Below, in pieces: positions 10,996 through 21,981 of a stretch of 64,000 nt of DNA. Numbering within the stretch: the first letter of the stretch is position 1; the number at the start of each line of letters is the position of its first letter. Source of the DNA: Epiperipatus broadwayi (Eukaryota > Onychophora > Udeonychophora > Euonychophora > Peripatidae). Under the pieces are notes generated by a model, which worked only from the letters and a program-made list of their open reading frames with translations, did not search any database and had not been told where the DNA came from. The translations under genes and the position numbers were made by a program. The DNA lies in the NCBI GenBank assembly GCA_028023455.1, contig JAQFVV010013290.1, positions 1-64,000 of the forward strand. Reading direction: 5' to 3'.

Positions 10996-11420
10996 ATACC
11001 GGTCAGATTTGTATGTTCATGTAACAAGATCTAGCATCTAGGCAAAAGTACCTTGAATCCAATTGTGTGCAAGATACATAAGTCAGGAACACTCATGAAC
11101 TCTGCCCTATTTGCCTATTTCCCAGATCTATAACATTATGAGCAACAATCTCACTGATATTGATTTAATTTACTTCTAACCACCGGCATTGCTCATCAGA
11201 GACACAAAAAGACTCTAGGCTAAATTTTAATGATAGACTAACTTAACAACTAACTATATTTTACAAGCAATGAAGGCTCGTGATATAGCATATTAATTAT
11301 ATATTTAGTGGAGATCATCTAGTCATATGGAGCATAAATAATAAATGGATATTAAAATTAAATTAAAGAAAGCAATGATTCGAGGATTGATGTATATGTT
11401 TTAAGATTTATTAGATTAAC

Positions 11421-11454
11421 GATAAATAAATATGTCGGGTTATTTATCCGACAT
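11421..11454 (+). other. Overlapping inverted repeats, possible H-type pseudoknot
   Basis: GATAAATAA (11421-11429) pairs with TTATTTATC (11440-11448). ATGTCGG (11432-11438), which lies in that loop, pairs with CCGACAT (11448-11454). The two stems interleave and share one base, so they could form a pseudoknot or two alternative hairpins. No function is implied. Confidence 0.35.
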
Positions 11455-11466
11455 TAGCGTCACTAG

Positions 11467-11468
<2 letters not shown>

Positions 11469-11499
<31 letters not shown>
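11469..11499. repeat. (TA)n microsatellite
   Basis: Uninterrupted TA dinucleotides of about 31 bases. Confidence 0.95.
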
Positions 11500-11503
<4 letters not shown>

Positions 11504-11869
11504 TAATTCAGATTTTTACAATAAATGGATATTTGTGGCTATGCCAGTAATATATGTATATGAATTAATGAATTAGTGCTATTGGAAATGGATTACTAAA
11601 AATACTATTCCACCCCCAGAGAAATGAAAAGAGCATTTACTCGACTTAAAAAGAAAATTATTTTACAAGCAAATATTACATTTTGTTTTATTCAATATCA
11701 TTAATAATTTGAGTTTTCAATAATTAATGTGTGGGACAGATAATGAATACTTAAATGAATGAGAATAAATTTATTGCACTGACATGCATCTTAAAATAAT
11801 GGAAATATATATCAGTTTAGAGAAATCATCGCATTACGACTTATGGTTATTCCTGGGTAAGTAAAAATA

Positions 11870-12225
11870 TACTAAAAGGTGGTGCATGCATGGTGGCAGA
11901 TTGGGGTGGTCCAATAATGGATCCTGGAGTGTGCTTCATGAATTTGAGTAACAAAATTTACCGATTTCCTCTGCAAATGTAGGCAGGATCGGTGTTGAGA
12001 CGAAGGGCGGTCGGCAATGTCTTTATCAGGCTGGTTTTTCCAGAGCGGTTTCCATATAAAGCATGCACATACGACCAAATATGTCCCCAGGGTGGTTTTA
12101 CAGCCTGGTTCAAGGACATGGAGAACAACGATGGGGTTCGACTTAGCGAATACTTCCATATAAAAGAGAAGCACGAATATATATATATATATAAACGAAG
12201 TGGCCTGTATGCACTCAATGCTTAA
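11870..12225. other. GC-richer block of unknown origin
   Basis: Base composition is clearly different from the surroundings, and open frames of 77 to 100 codons overlap on both strands, as expected for any less AT-rich DNA. Two ttccatataaa motifs lie about 110 bases apart, each followed by a short purine- or GC-containing stretch. I do not recognise the encoded peptides. It may be part of an unidentified mobile element. Confidence 0.35.
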
Positions 12226-13975
12226 TAATACAATATAACTATAACTTTAAAGATTATCTAAACTTATTTACTGCCCATAAATTGTAAAATACCCAGCGTA
12301 ATGGTATGGTTTCTTCGTTAAACAAACATGGATAATAATTTTAATTAAATATACAATTTCATGATCTGAAGATCCCCTCACCCCCCCCCCCCTTACATTA
12401 CTTAACATTATTCATAACTTCCCACACATTTAACAAATCTCAATCTCGGTTAATAAATGCCCTTATGAAAATATATAAATTAATACAAAAATGAATGGGT
12501 GGTGGTAATAGCTATGATGGGTTTACATATATAACATGAATTGATACTAAGGAATAACACATTATTTAGAAAGGAAAAATATTTATAAAACAGATGTTAA
12601 TCTGTTTTTATATAGCAAACCTAGAACATAATTAGTTTGTTTATCTAAAATCGCTAGCACCTGGGCAAATCGAATAAGACTTGTTTTGATTAAGTTATAA
12701 GTGAATTACCTAATAAATGATATGTGGGGAGAACAAAAATAAATTACGTGCTGGCAATTTTAGAAATGCTATTGGCATTTTCTTTTTAAAACATAAATAC
12801 ATAAATATAATGAAAATTATCTGTCGCATGGAAATAAAAGAAAAGAGAACATTTTATAAGAGGCTTAATAGTGATAAGTTATATAGAGTTATAAGAGTTA
12901 CATACTTTGAAGACATTTAGTAGATATAATTGGAAACAGAATAAATATTACAAAGAAGGCAGGATTTGAGAATTACGAGTGGCTAAAGTTCTTTTTACCT
13001 TGCTATCTGGAAGAGCAATTTTGATATGATTCAATCCATCAGCACTGGTTCACTAGATCTAGGGTAGCAGTAATATAAGGTATATAGAATTTTACTTTTA
13101 ACAGACAAAATGTTTAAAGTTCATCAGTATGGGATGCAGAGCTTCGCTTATGGAAAAAGCATATTAGAATGGAGGGGCAGGTGAAATTTCCCCTACTCAC
13201 AGCATATTGAATGAAAATTAAAAGTGATGTGGATTATGTATAGCAACATCTTAATTTTGTGGTCTCCTCTTTTTTTTTTTTGGATTCAAATCCAGCAGTA
13301 TTTATATTTTTCTTTCGGTGATGTAATCTAGCAACTACTGCTGGACCTGAGGTGGTTGAAGCACTTAATGTACATCTGGAATCATTTGACCGTATATTTT
13401 CTTATGTGGTAAGACTTTTGAAACAATGCCATTCTGTTATCAGTTTCTCGAACGATTGTTTTTAAAATAAATCTTATGATTTTAAAACAAGCTAGCATGG
13501 ACAAAATTTCCACTAATGGGTTTATTTTATTATTATAAAATCGTAATCTTTTACTTTTGTCTAAGGGGATCTTCTAGTTAATTGTTTTCGAGAGACATTT
13601 TAACAAGATTGCATCATTTCTGGCTACTAAATTACATATGAAAAAATAATAAGTTTCATATATGATAGTTTATATATAACCTAACTTTACTAATTTGTTC
13701 GCAATCTCCTACACTGAAATATATATAGATTTATTACTTATGCCTGTATACACATGAGAATTTTATTAAATAAAAATATTTTTAGTTTAAAATACATAAG
13801 TGTTTATGTGGTTTTTGTTAAAATACTAAGCAAAAGAAATATACGTATTAGATATGTATACGTGCGTAAAGACGGGTTTGAATATAGTTAGATGGTAGAA
13901 GATTGGATGTGGGCTGCGAAGCAAGATCTGAGCATCAGATCTACTTCAGTATGAGCTTTAAAATATATTTTTTTA

Positions 13976-15190
13976 GTAGTAACATTAAGTTTTTCTCATT
14001 ATCCGGAAAGTATTTTATAAATTATCATTATTATTGGCTTAGTAAATCTGTTTATAATGTAGTATGACAAAGGGTTGTTCTGCTGTTTTATTAAATCATA
14101 CCGCAATTTAGACAGTGTAAATCTAAGAGAAAAGTAAATTTTTATGTAAAGCAATTAGCTATTGATTACCTTGGCCATGCTCATAAAAAAAATGCATGGT
14201 CATCCTCATAAAAACTTAGTATTTAAAATCAGACATTTTCTCTACCTGTCAGATAACACAATGTTAAAATAATTTAATTGTAGTTTGATAAACTCTAGAT
14301 CATATACAAAACGGACTGAATAGACAGAATAAATTAAGATAGTTTTCTTTCAATAATTTAAAGTTTTAAGCAATTACCGTCCTGATTTGGGTAACGATAA
14401 TTTGGATGTCTTGATATAAGCGAATTGCTGAAACTTTATTTCAGCTCTTTTGTTTATATATGAGATTAATGTGTACTTATTTTATTTATTCATAAATGAT
14501 AGTGAAACTGTTTGTGATTGCTGGTCACTTGCATTCATTATTTTACTAAGGGAAGTTGTATGCAGTTAATGAAAATTCATACCATTTATTATATTCCTTA
14601 TTCATATATATATATATATATATTGGATGATATCATTTTGCAATTGCTAGTCCCTCTTATGCTTAGTACCTTTACAATAGTATAAAATAGACAAAAATAA
14701 CTATTGCATAGAGTATTCGTAGCTTAAATTTGTTTCTTTATTCATAAAGAATGTAACACATATGTTGTTTTTTGTTGTCTCTTACATTAACTTACAAAGT
14801 TTTTATGAACATACAGTTTTTTAAATAGCTTATAAAATGACTTGTCAAGGTTAATAAAATTAGTGTATCGTCAATCTATAGATTTATTAAATCTTAAAAC
14901 TATAATAATAAATAGTTGTGATTGTTGGTCTATGCAGCTAGTTTATATCTTTTCAAAAACAATTAAAAATGTATTGTACTGTATATTATCTGTGCATAAA
15001 TTTAATTATTGAATCCAGAAATAACTATTCTTACAAACTTGTTTGTTGTCAGACTGGATAATTTATGCTATTGTGTGTGTGTTATTAATAATGTATATAA
15101 GTAAATAAATTGTAGGGTCTCGTTATCATTCGTCATTATTTTGCAATAAATAAATTATGATATTTTTTTTTCATTATGAATTTGTAACAA
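13976..15190 (+). repeat. Gypsy 5' LTR, second part
   Basis: Aligns with about 20125-21215 over its whole length: attatcc-gaaa-tattttata, then the ctttatttcag block, the ttgcattcattattttact block, the taataataaatag block and cattattttgcaat near the end. The LTR may end at the TTGTAACA near 15182-15189, but the right copy is too diverged to confirm it. Confidence 0.65.
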
Positions 15191-15999
15191 ATGTGGAGGC
15201 GAGGTATAAATACGAATTCCCGAGATCGAAAGCCCAATTTTAATCATATATCGATTGAAAAATAATTGAAAAACTAATGATGTAAAAATAATTATAAATA
15301 AGTTTGTTTTTCATTTTGTTTGACAAGTTAAAGTATAGAATGTTTTGCATTGGTGTTCGAGAGGTCAGCGCGACTGCCTTGCACTTGCAAGCAGTTGCCC
15401 GGGTTGCGGATTCGCGTCCCGGCCGATGCTATGACACTTAAAAAAAAAGTAGACAAAGGGAAAAAACATAAAAAGTATAAGTTCAGGTTAAATTGCATTT
15501 GGAAAGTGATTATTGATTGCAAATATATATTTATTGGTAAAAGAAAGTTGTTTGACAAATTATTGCTAATAATGATAAAAATGAGTATATACATATAACA
15601 TGAAAAATAAAAAAAATATTTTATTTAATATTTAAATTGAATATCAGCAATATAAAAATAAATGAAAGTAAACATATATACATAACGTCTCTTAATACAT
15701 ATATACAAAACTGTTTTAATTTTAATTAGACACTATTGAATTAAAATTAGGCACTAAAGCAATATTATTAAAGTACAAAACATGGATGGCAAAGGAAGGA
15801 CTTTTGCGTGGAACTGGCATGAACTCATATAAAACATGGTGTATGGCTTAGATAATCAAAAATAAATAACTAATAAACAAAAATTAGTATTGAGAACAGA
15901 ATTCCGAGTTTAATTTTATGGAATATAGTTTTATTTTTGTTGTGTATTTTCTGGTAAAGTCTAATCTGGAATTTGAAAAGCAAAGCCATTATTTAATAC
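15191..15999 (+). other. Decayed 5' internal part of the Gypsy element
   Basis: Apart from the SINE, this holds AT-rich sequence where a leader and gag would be expected. No gag motif is visible. TGGAGGCGAGG at about 15194 could be a primer binding site given its position, but I cannot assign a tRNA. Confidence 0.35.
15338..15471 (+). mobile_element. Mini SINE with tRNA-like head, copy 1
   Basis: From about 15347 the sequence folds like a tRNA. GCATTGG and CCGATGC form a 7-bp acceptor stem (one T-G pair), CCGGG and CCCGG form the T stem, and CTGC with GCAG forms the anticodon stem. The T loop is 14 bases instead of 7 and contains its own GCG/CGC pairing. The anticodon loop looks like an alanine type (TGC) with a 6-base tandem duplication (CTTGCA). 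An A-rich tail follows the conserved end GATGCTATGACAC. An 8-bp repeat AAAGTATA (15330-15337 and 15472-15479) is the likely target duplication. A relative lies at 43884-43992 on the other strand. Confidence 0.75.
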
Positions 16000-18900
16000 C
16001 TGAAGAGATAATCTGGGAGAAAGATTGCCCCATTATCTTTAAAAATCCATATATCATCAAAAGAGTAATCCCCCAGAAGTACAAATGCTTATGAATTAAA
16101 TAATAGAAAAAGTTAAATAAATATCAGCAAGAAATGAAACAAAGCCAATAACAAATGACACACTATATTAAATTAGATTTGAGACAAAGTCAACAAAGAA
16201 ATGGAAAAAAGGTTGGTCAAAGTCAACAAGAACTGAAAAAAAGTTTTTTTTAAATCAACAAGAAACGAATGAAATAAAACATGAGTTATTAAAATGGGCA
16301 TATTTTACCACACAAAATGGAAATAGGAACCATTCTAATACTAAAGTCAATCTTCCCAGTGTGGTAAACAATATTATTTTTAAGAAGGCAGAAAATACAT
16401 CAATGCAAACTATTAAGCAAATCCTTTAATTAATGTGGAAGTTTATAGATGATGAACCAGAGCAATATTGTCTATGGGCAGCTATATTTCTTGATCTTTA
16501 AAGATTTGTTTATTCAAGTTAAAACTCAAGGCATATCAACATTGCACCTGAAGCGAATACTGATAATTTTGGCCAATCATAAAAGAACTAGGATTGAAAA
16601 TATCCAAGCATAGATGAATATACAAATAGGATCTGCAATCTTGAGTTCTCTTTTCTTAATGATGTTGGTGTAGATACATAGAATAATTTTTGAGTCTGAT
16701 TTTGTATATGGACATAAATTCATATCAAATTAATACAAGAGATTGCTGTTCATAAACAATGAACAACATGATTTTCTGCATACGGGAAAAGGACTGCTGC
16801 AAATTAATATTATAAACTAAGTAATGACCAATGAGATCACACTGAAAGAGAAAGAGACAACATTTACTATAGTAAAACAGGAAGAAAATTTAAAAGAAAT
16901 CATATCTACACTTTTCAATAAACCAAGAAAAAAACAGGAGAATGTGCACAATGTACAAGTCATGGAGAAAAACCATTTTGACAAATTCACTTACCTGGTA
17001 TGATATCATTACCAGAAGGAAGAAGAGAAGCATTTACAGCAAATGTTTACATGTAACTGAAAAATCCTCATTGTCATATAACAATAGTAATTGTGAAAAA
17101 TGATAGAACAGTCAGACTGCTTGGACAGTAAAAGTTTGAACTTCATTACTATAGTATAGATAAATATTCCATCTCCCATTCAGGAGAAGTTATTAAAATT
17201 CAAGAACAAGTCAGTCTTTACCACAGTGATCTGTCTTTTCTTAAGGCATTTAATTACCCATCAAGGGATTAAGACATACCCAGACAAGATTTTAATGATA
17301 CAGCAATTCCCCAAACTAACAAATAAAAAGCAGTTAGAATGCTAATTGGGACTGGTAATCTTTATCACTGGTTTATCCAAACAATGCAAAAGATGCAGCT
17401 TCATTACTCTTCTTACTATGCAAGGAATAGCAATATAATTGGTCTCCCACCCAGGTTTTGGATTTTCAAATGTTCAGTGAATGTCTTAAAGACTATTATA
17501 TTGTCATATCCAGACTTTAGTTAGCCAATTTACCTACAAACTGACAGCAGCAAGAATAGATTGGGGGCCATATTGTTCCAAGTCAACACTAACCAGCACC
17601 CATAAGCTTTGTACTAGCATGACCATGAGGAATACAGAATTAAACTATACTTTAACTGAGAAGGTTCTGATCTTAATATGGGCATGTAAAAATTTAAATA
17701 ATTTTTCTTTGACTCAGAGTTAATTATTATTAGTGACTATAAGTGCCTGGTATTTCTGAACAATAGTAACTTAACCAATGACATATTAAAATAGTTGATA
17801 TTGTTTATACATCAGTTTAATTATGAAATAATTGACTGTGCTGAAACTGATATGGTCATTAGATATTTTGAGTCAGCACCCTGTAAAGATCATGACACAA
17901 AGTCTCTCACTGTAGAATATGAAACTGGGGGGAGACCTCAAAAGTTTAAATAACTATCAGAAGGCTGAACCTGAGTGTACCCACATTTTCAAAATTTTGG
18001 AAAAAAAAGACAGGTGATAAACAAAAACAATGTGTTCAGAGAATATACCACAAGTACAAAATAACATATTATTTATTGTGGTACAAAACAAATTAACCTA
18101 ATAATTCATGGTAAATAATAATCCCCAAACATCTACAAGGCTACCTAATTCCATATATACAATGTTGGTACAAACACTATGGACCTTAAAAGTTGGAGAA
18201 TGCCTTATGGACATCCTTTCATTGACCACATATATATTCCAACCTTCTCTACATATTGCTGAAAAATCAGATTTGCTCCAAAACAACATTACCTGATAAG
18301 ATCATACAAAGCAGTAAATCAATCTATAATTCCACAAGACACAAATTATATAATGGCAATCAACTAATATGGACTTCTGCCAACATTTCATTAGATTTTT
18401 GGTAGGTTACATATGATTTGTTTTCTAAATGTGTTATGACTTATCAATTACAATAAGCAGATTCAAAAAGTACCATTAAAAGTTTACAAAACCAACACTT
18501 TTCAATGGTAATAAAACTACAAGAAATTCTGAAAGATCATGGATTACCATTTATATCTAAAGAATGAAAAACTTGGAAGAATAAAAATTGAATTTGCCTG
18601 TAATGATGGCAATCAGAAATCCTCATTCCAACACATGCAAGAGAGTCATGAGGAATCTTAACCACCTCTTGTGATTATATCCAAATAAAAGAAAATCAAA
18701 TCTGGACTACCAAACAAAAATAGTGACAATCTATATTAACAGGACCTGTAATGAATCTACATGGTTCTCCCCATTTTTATAACCATGGCCTACTAATGAC
18801 AAAAACAGTATTACCAGTGGTTCCAAAAGAGATAAACAAAGCAAATTATCAAGAAAAGGCTTGTTCCTGATTGAAATAAATGGCATAAAAGCAAAGAAGG

Positions 18901-19060
18901 AGTATAGACACCCTGTCAATTCATTTCGTGTTAGCAATCCAATGTGAAATCAACACAAAAAAAATTTCACATTATATGAAGGGCATTCAAGATGAAGAGA
19001 ATATTTGCAGACAATGATTTTCTATTGGAAGGGGACAAGAATATAAGTAACATATAACAC
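16000..19060 (+). pseudogene. Ty3/Gypsy pol (RT, RNase H, possible integrase), decayed
   Basis: Remnant of the polyprotein that copied and integrated the element. With frame corrections, 17220-17560 reads like the end of a Gypsy RT and start of RNase H: HQGIKTYPDK, then FPKLTNKKQLERMLIG, then LSYPDFS, then PIYLQTDSSKNRLGAILFQV (normally LQTDASKTGLGAVLFQ). Around 17640-17860 come TLTEK, LIWACKN, SDYKCLVFLNNSNLTND and HQFNYEIIDCAETDMVI, matching the RNase H core and the stretch before the integrase. Integrase-like fragments to about 19000 are weaker. Upstream RT motifs (16300-17200) are hard to read. Stops and shifts are frequent, so no protein can be made. Confidence 0.75.
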
Positions 19061-19796
19061 TAAAAGTGTACGGCTCTTTAGAGAGTAACTGAAATTTCAT
19101 AATTGAACATTTTTATAGGTTATTTAATTTTTTGTTATATATTAATTTTTGCATGAGTAAATCTAACAAAGTAAAATCAATTCTTTTATTTATTTATTTT
19201 TGGCAAACTATGCACATTTGATTCATGTCTATAATGTAAAAACCCAAAGTAATTTTTATAAGTAGATTTTCAAGGTTTAATAAATAAAAATTATATATAT
19301 ATATATATGCACAGATAAATGCATATGGTATGATTAAATATAAGTTTATTTTAAAAGTATGTTAAAACAAAAGTGTCTTTTGTTAACAATTATAAAGTGG
19401 AAATGACATTATTTTAGAAAATGTAATTAAAATTCTTAGAAAACATATTGAATAATTAAGGAGATAAATATCTGATGAAATTTAGTGTGATAAGACAATT
19501 CAAAGAAACTTTTGTAAATGTCATAATTGGACAAATAAGCCACATAATATAATTAAGTTTAAAAATCATCTAGCACCAATAAATCAATGTTTTGTAACAA
19601 TAAATGATGGATCTGATTTTGCTCATAAATCAATTCCAGGAACTACAAATATGGATTATAAATCATTGTGATTATTATTGATTACTTTTGAAATATTATT
19701 GCTGATATACTTTGACTGATTTATTATAATTGATCTTTCTTTATTGTTATCTCAGTGTATTTATTGTGCCAGGTTTTTTAAAATAGAGAGGAAGAG
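19061..19796 (+). other. 3' internal part of the Gypsy element
   Basis: AT-rich, without a recognisable reading frame. A purine run (about 19775-19796, aaaatagagaggaagagtag) directly precedes the 3' LTR and fits a polypurine tract. Confidence 0.4.
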
Positions 19797-21215
19797 TAGT
19801 GATGGCACATCTTCACCCTTTTTATTTGGCAGAGTTCAGGCTGAAAGCTCATGGAAAGGAGCCATCAGTTAATGCAAAAAGATTTTAAATAGGATTGTGT
19901 CCGTTAATTACCTAAACTTCATGTGTCTAATGCTTTGGAAAAGAAAACAGACAGCATTCAACAATGAAAGTACCAACTGATGATGATATAGGAATTAAGA
20001 ACATTATGATTAAAACTTCTTGCCATCATAGCTATGATTAAATAAATGAAAATGACTAAAAATATACCAATGTATAAAGTCCAAGCTCCAACTATTGGTG
20101 ATGAAAGAGAAAAGGTATTGTAGAAACATTAAGAATTTATTGTTATTATCCAGAAAATATTTTATAAGTTATCATTATTATTGATTTATTAAAAGTGTTT
20201 ATAAACTGGTTTGACAAAGAGTTATTCTGTTATTTTATTTAAGTACACCACAATTCAGTCAGAGTTAAGAGATTAGGTAAATTTTTATGTAAAACAATTA
20301 GCTATTGATTGCAATCTTTGGCTATGCTCGTAAAAACTTAATATTATAAACCAATCATTTTTACTATCTATAAATATAAAACATTGTCAAAATAAAAGTT
20401 AATCTAAGCTTGATAAACTATTGATTGAATACAAAACAGGCTAATAATTTACAGTTTTAAACAATATCCTCCAGATTTGCGAAGGATAATTTGTGTGTAT
20501 TTATATAAGTGAACTGCTGTAACTTTATTTCAGATTTTTTGTTTACATATGAAATTCATAGTGATACTGTTTATGATTGCAGGTTACTTGCATTCATTAT
20601 TTTACTTAAAGCAATAGTATGTGGTAAAAAAATCCTACCATATATTATATGCTTTGTTTGTTTACATGCCTTGGATAATCCCATTTTGTGATTGCCAATG
20701 CCTTTTACACTTAGTACCTTTATAAAATTATGCAACATATGAAAGTTCCTATCATATGGCATATTGCTAACTCACATTTATTTAATTATTTATAAAAGAT
20801 GTAACACAGATATTGTTTTCATATTACATTTATTTATACAACATTGAATTGGTGATATATATTGTAGACTTAAAAGTATATATGGAAAACAAATTTTTTA
20901 AATAGTTTATGAAATGGGTTTTCATAGTTAATAAATTTAGGATATCTTCAAACTGCAGGCTTATTACATTTTAAAACTGTAATAATAAATAGCTGTGACC
21001 AATGATCTATGCATCAAGTTTATATCTTTTCAGAATATGCTATATGTTAACTGTGCATAAACTTAATTACTAAATTAATACATAACTAATCATACTAAAT
21101 TGTTTATTAACAGTTAATTTATGCTATTGCATGTATTATTATAATGTATATAAGCAAATAAAGTACAGAATGTTATTATCTATGCATTTGTCATTATTTT
21201 GCAATCAATAAGCTA
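19797..21215 (+). repeat. Gypsy 3' LTR, about 1.4 kb
   Basis: Uninterrupted counterpart of the split 5' LTR. It begins TGATGGCAC after a purine run. Its right limit is placed where similarity to the left copy fades, after the shared cattattttgcaat. Divergence is substantial, with many small indels, so the insertion is old. Confidence 0.6.
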
Positions 21216-21435
21216 ATTGAAGTATGATAGGATCTCATGTATACAGCTGATATTAGCAGACTATAAAAATGTTTATCCTGTGAAATCAGACTGTGGAGAT
21301 CCTATGCAAGTTGCCTTTAGGTGATTTGTGTGTGTGCTGCACATTTTGACTGTTATGAATTGATGTTAATTCTCATGTGTGATTCTTCTGGTCTGTATTA
21401 TCATAGTTTTCTTTTAAAATTGATTGTCATTCTAT

Positions 21436-21541
<106 letters not shown>

Positions 21542-21627
21542 AAACATGATGTAGGTTTAATAAAGACTTTTACCAATGTGTATAGAATAAGATAGACTAA
21601 TTAAAACATAATAAGCAAGAGTTCAAA

Positions 21628-21981
21628 ATGTTCATGAAAGAATATAATCAAAGAAACGACCAAAGTCATGATAGTTGCATAAGAAAAAAGATCAGAAAAG
21701 ATAATAAAAAAATTGAAGATGATGAAAGTCATTGTATTAAAGTCAATAAATGTAATATTTCTCCAACTAATGAATTAAAGCAAGACAATACTAATATAGT
21801 GAAGGATTCCAAAATAAATCAAAATAACATTCAAAAGTCTGTTGATGATATTAAGAATTTTATAGAAAGGTATGAAGGTAATAATACTGATGCAACTGAA
21901 TGTGTCATAGAGGACTATTTAGAACACTTTTACAAAGATATAAGAATATGTAAGATTCCAAAAGAAAATAGTGGAAGATAA
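21628..21981 (+). CDS. Unrecognised lysine/asparagine-rich ORF, 117 codons
   Basis: The predicted peptide is very hydrophilic and rich in K, N, D, I and E, with no membrane segment or signal peptide and no domain I recognise. The C-terminal third (FIERYEGN then DYLEHFYKDIRI) looks more ordered than the N-terminal part. It is the longest non-repetitive ORF outside a LINE that is not explained by another feature, but it could easily be chance or a fragment of a decayed transposon extending to about 23 kb. No promoter or splice signals were assigned. Confidence 0.2.
   Translation: MFMKEYNQRNDQSHDSCIRKKIRKDNKKIEDDESHCIKVNKCNISPTNELKQDNTNIVKDSKINQNNIQKSVDDIKNFIERYEGNNTDATECVIEDYLEHFYKDIRICKIPKENSGR

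Larger units (their letters stand above)
10996..13975. other. Extra ~3 kb inside the Gypsy 5' LTR
   Basis: Present in the left LTR only, so it is either one or more insertions there or a deletion in the right LTR. No terminal repeats or target duplication were found at the junctions. It contains a possible pseudoknot (11421), a (TA)n tract (11469-11499), a GC-richer block (11870-12225) and a C-run (about 12379-12392). No known protein is recognisable; the 67-codon ORF at 12717-12920 resembles nothing I know. Confidence 0.45.
10680..21215 (+). mobile_element. Old Ty3/Gypsy LTR retrotransposon, decayed and interrupted
   Basis: A decayed pol with Ty3/Gypsy RT, RNase H and possible integrase signatures (about 16.0-19.05 kb) lies between two diverged direct repeats: 10680-10995 plus 13976-15190 on the left, and 19797-21215 on the right. 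Blocks in the same order in both repeats include the stretches around gccatcagttaatgc, gctattgattgc, ctttatttcag, gtgcataaa and tttatgctattg. These repeats are best read as LTRs of about 1.4 kb. About 3 kb separates the two blocks of the left LTR. No clear target duplication was found, and a tRNA-shaped SINE has inserted just inside the 5' LTR. Outer ends are approximate. Confidence 0.65.

Noticed and set aside
15347-15432. Functional tRNA-Ala gene
   Set aside because: A 6-base duplication disrupts the anticodon loop, the T loop is enlarged, and an A-rich tail follows.
15350-15598. ORF of 82 codons on the plus strand and 88 codons on the minus strand
   Set aside because: Both run through the tRNA-shaped SINE and its A-rich tail, so they are fortuitous.
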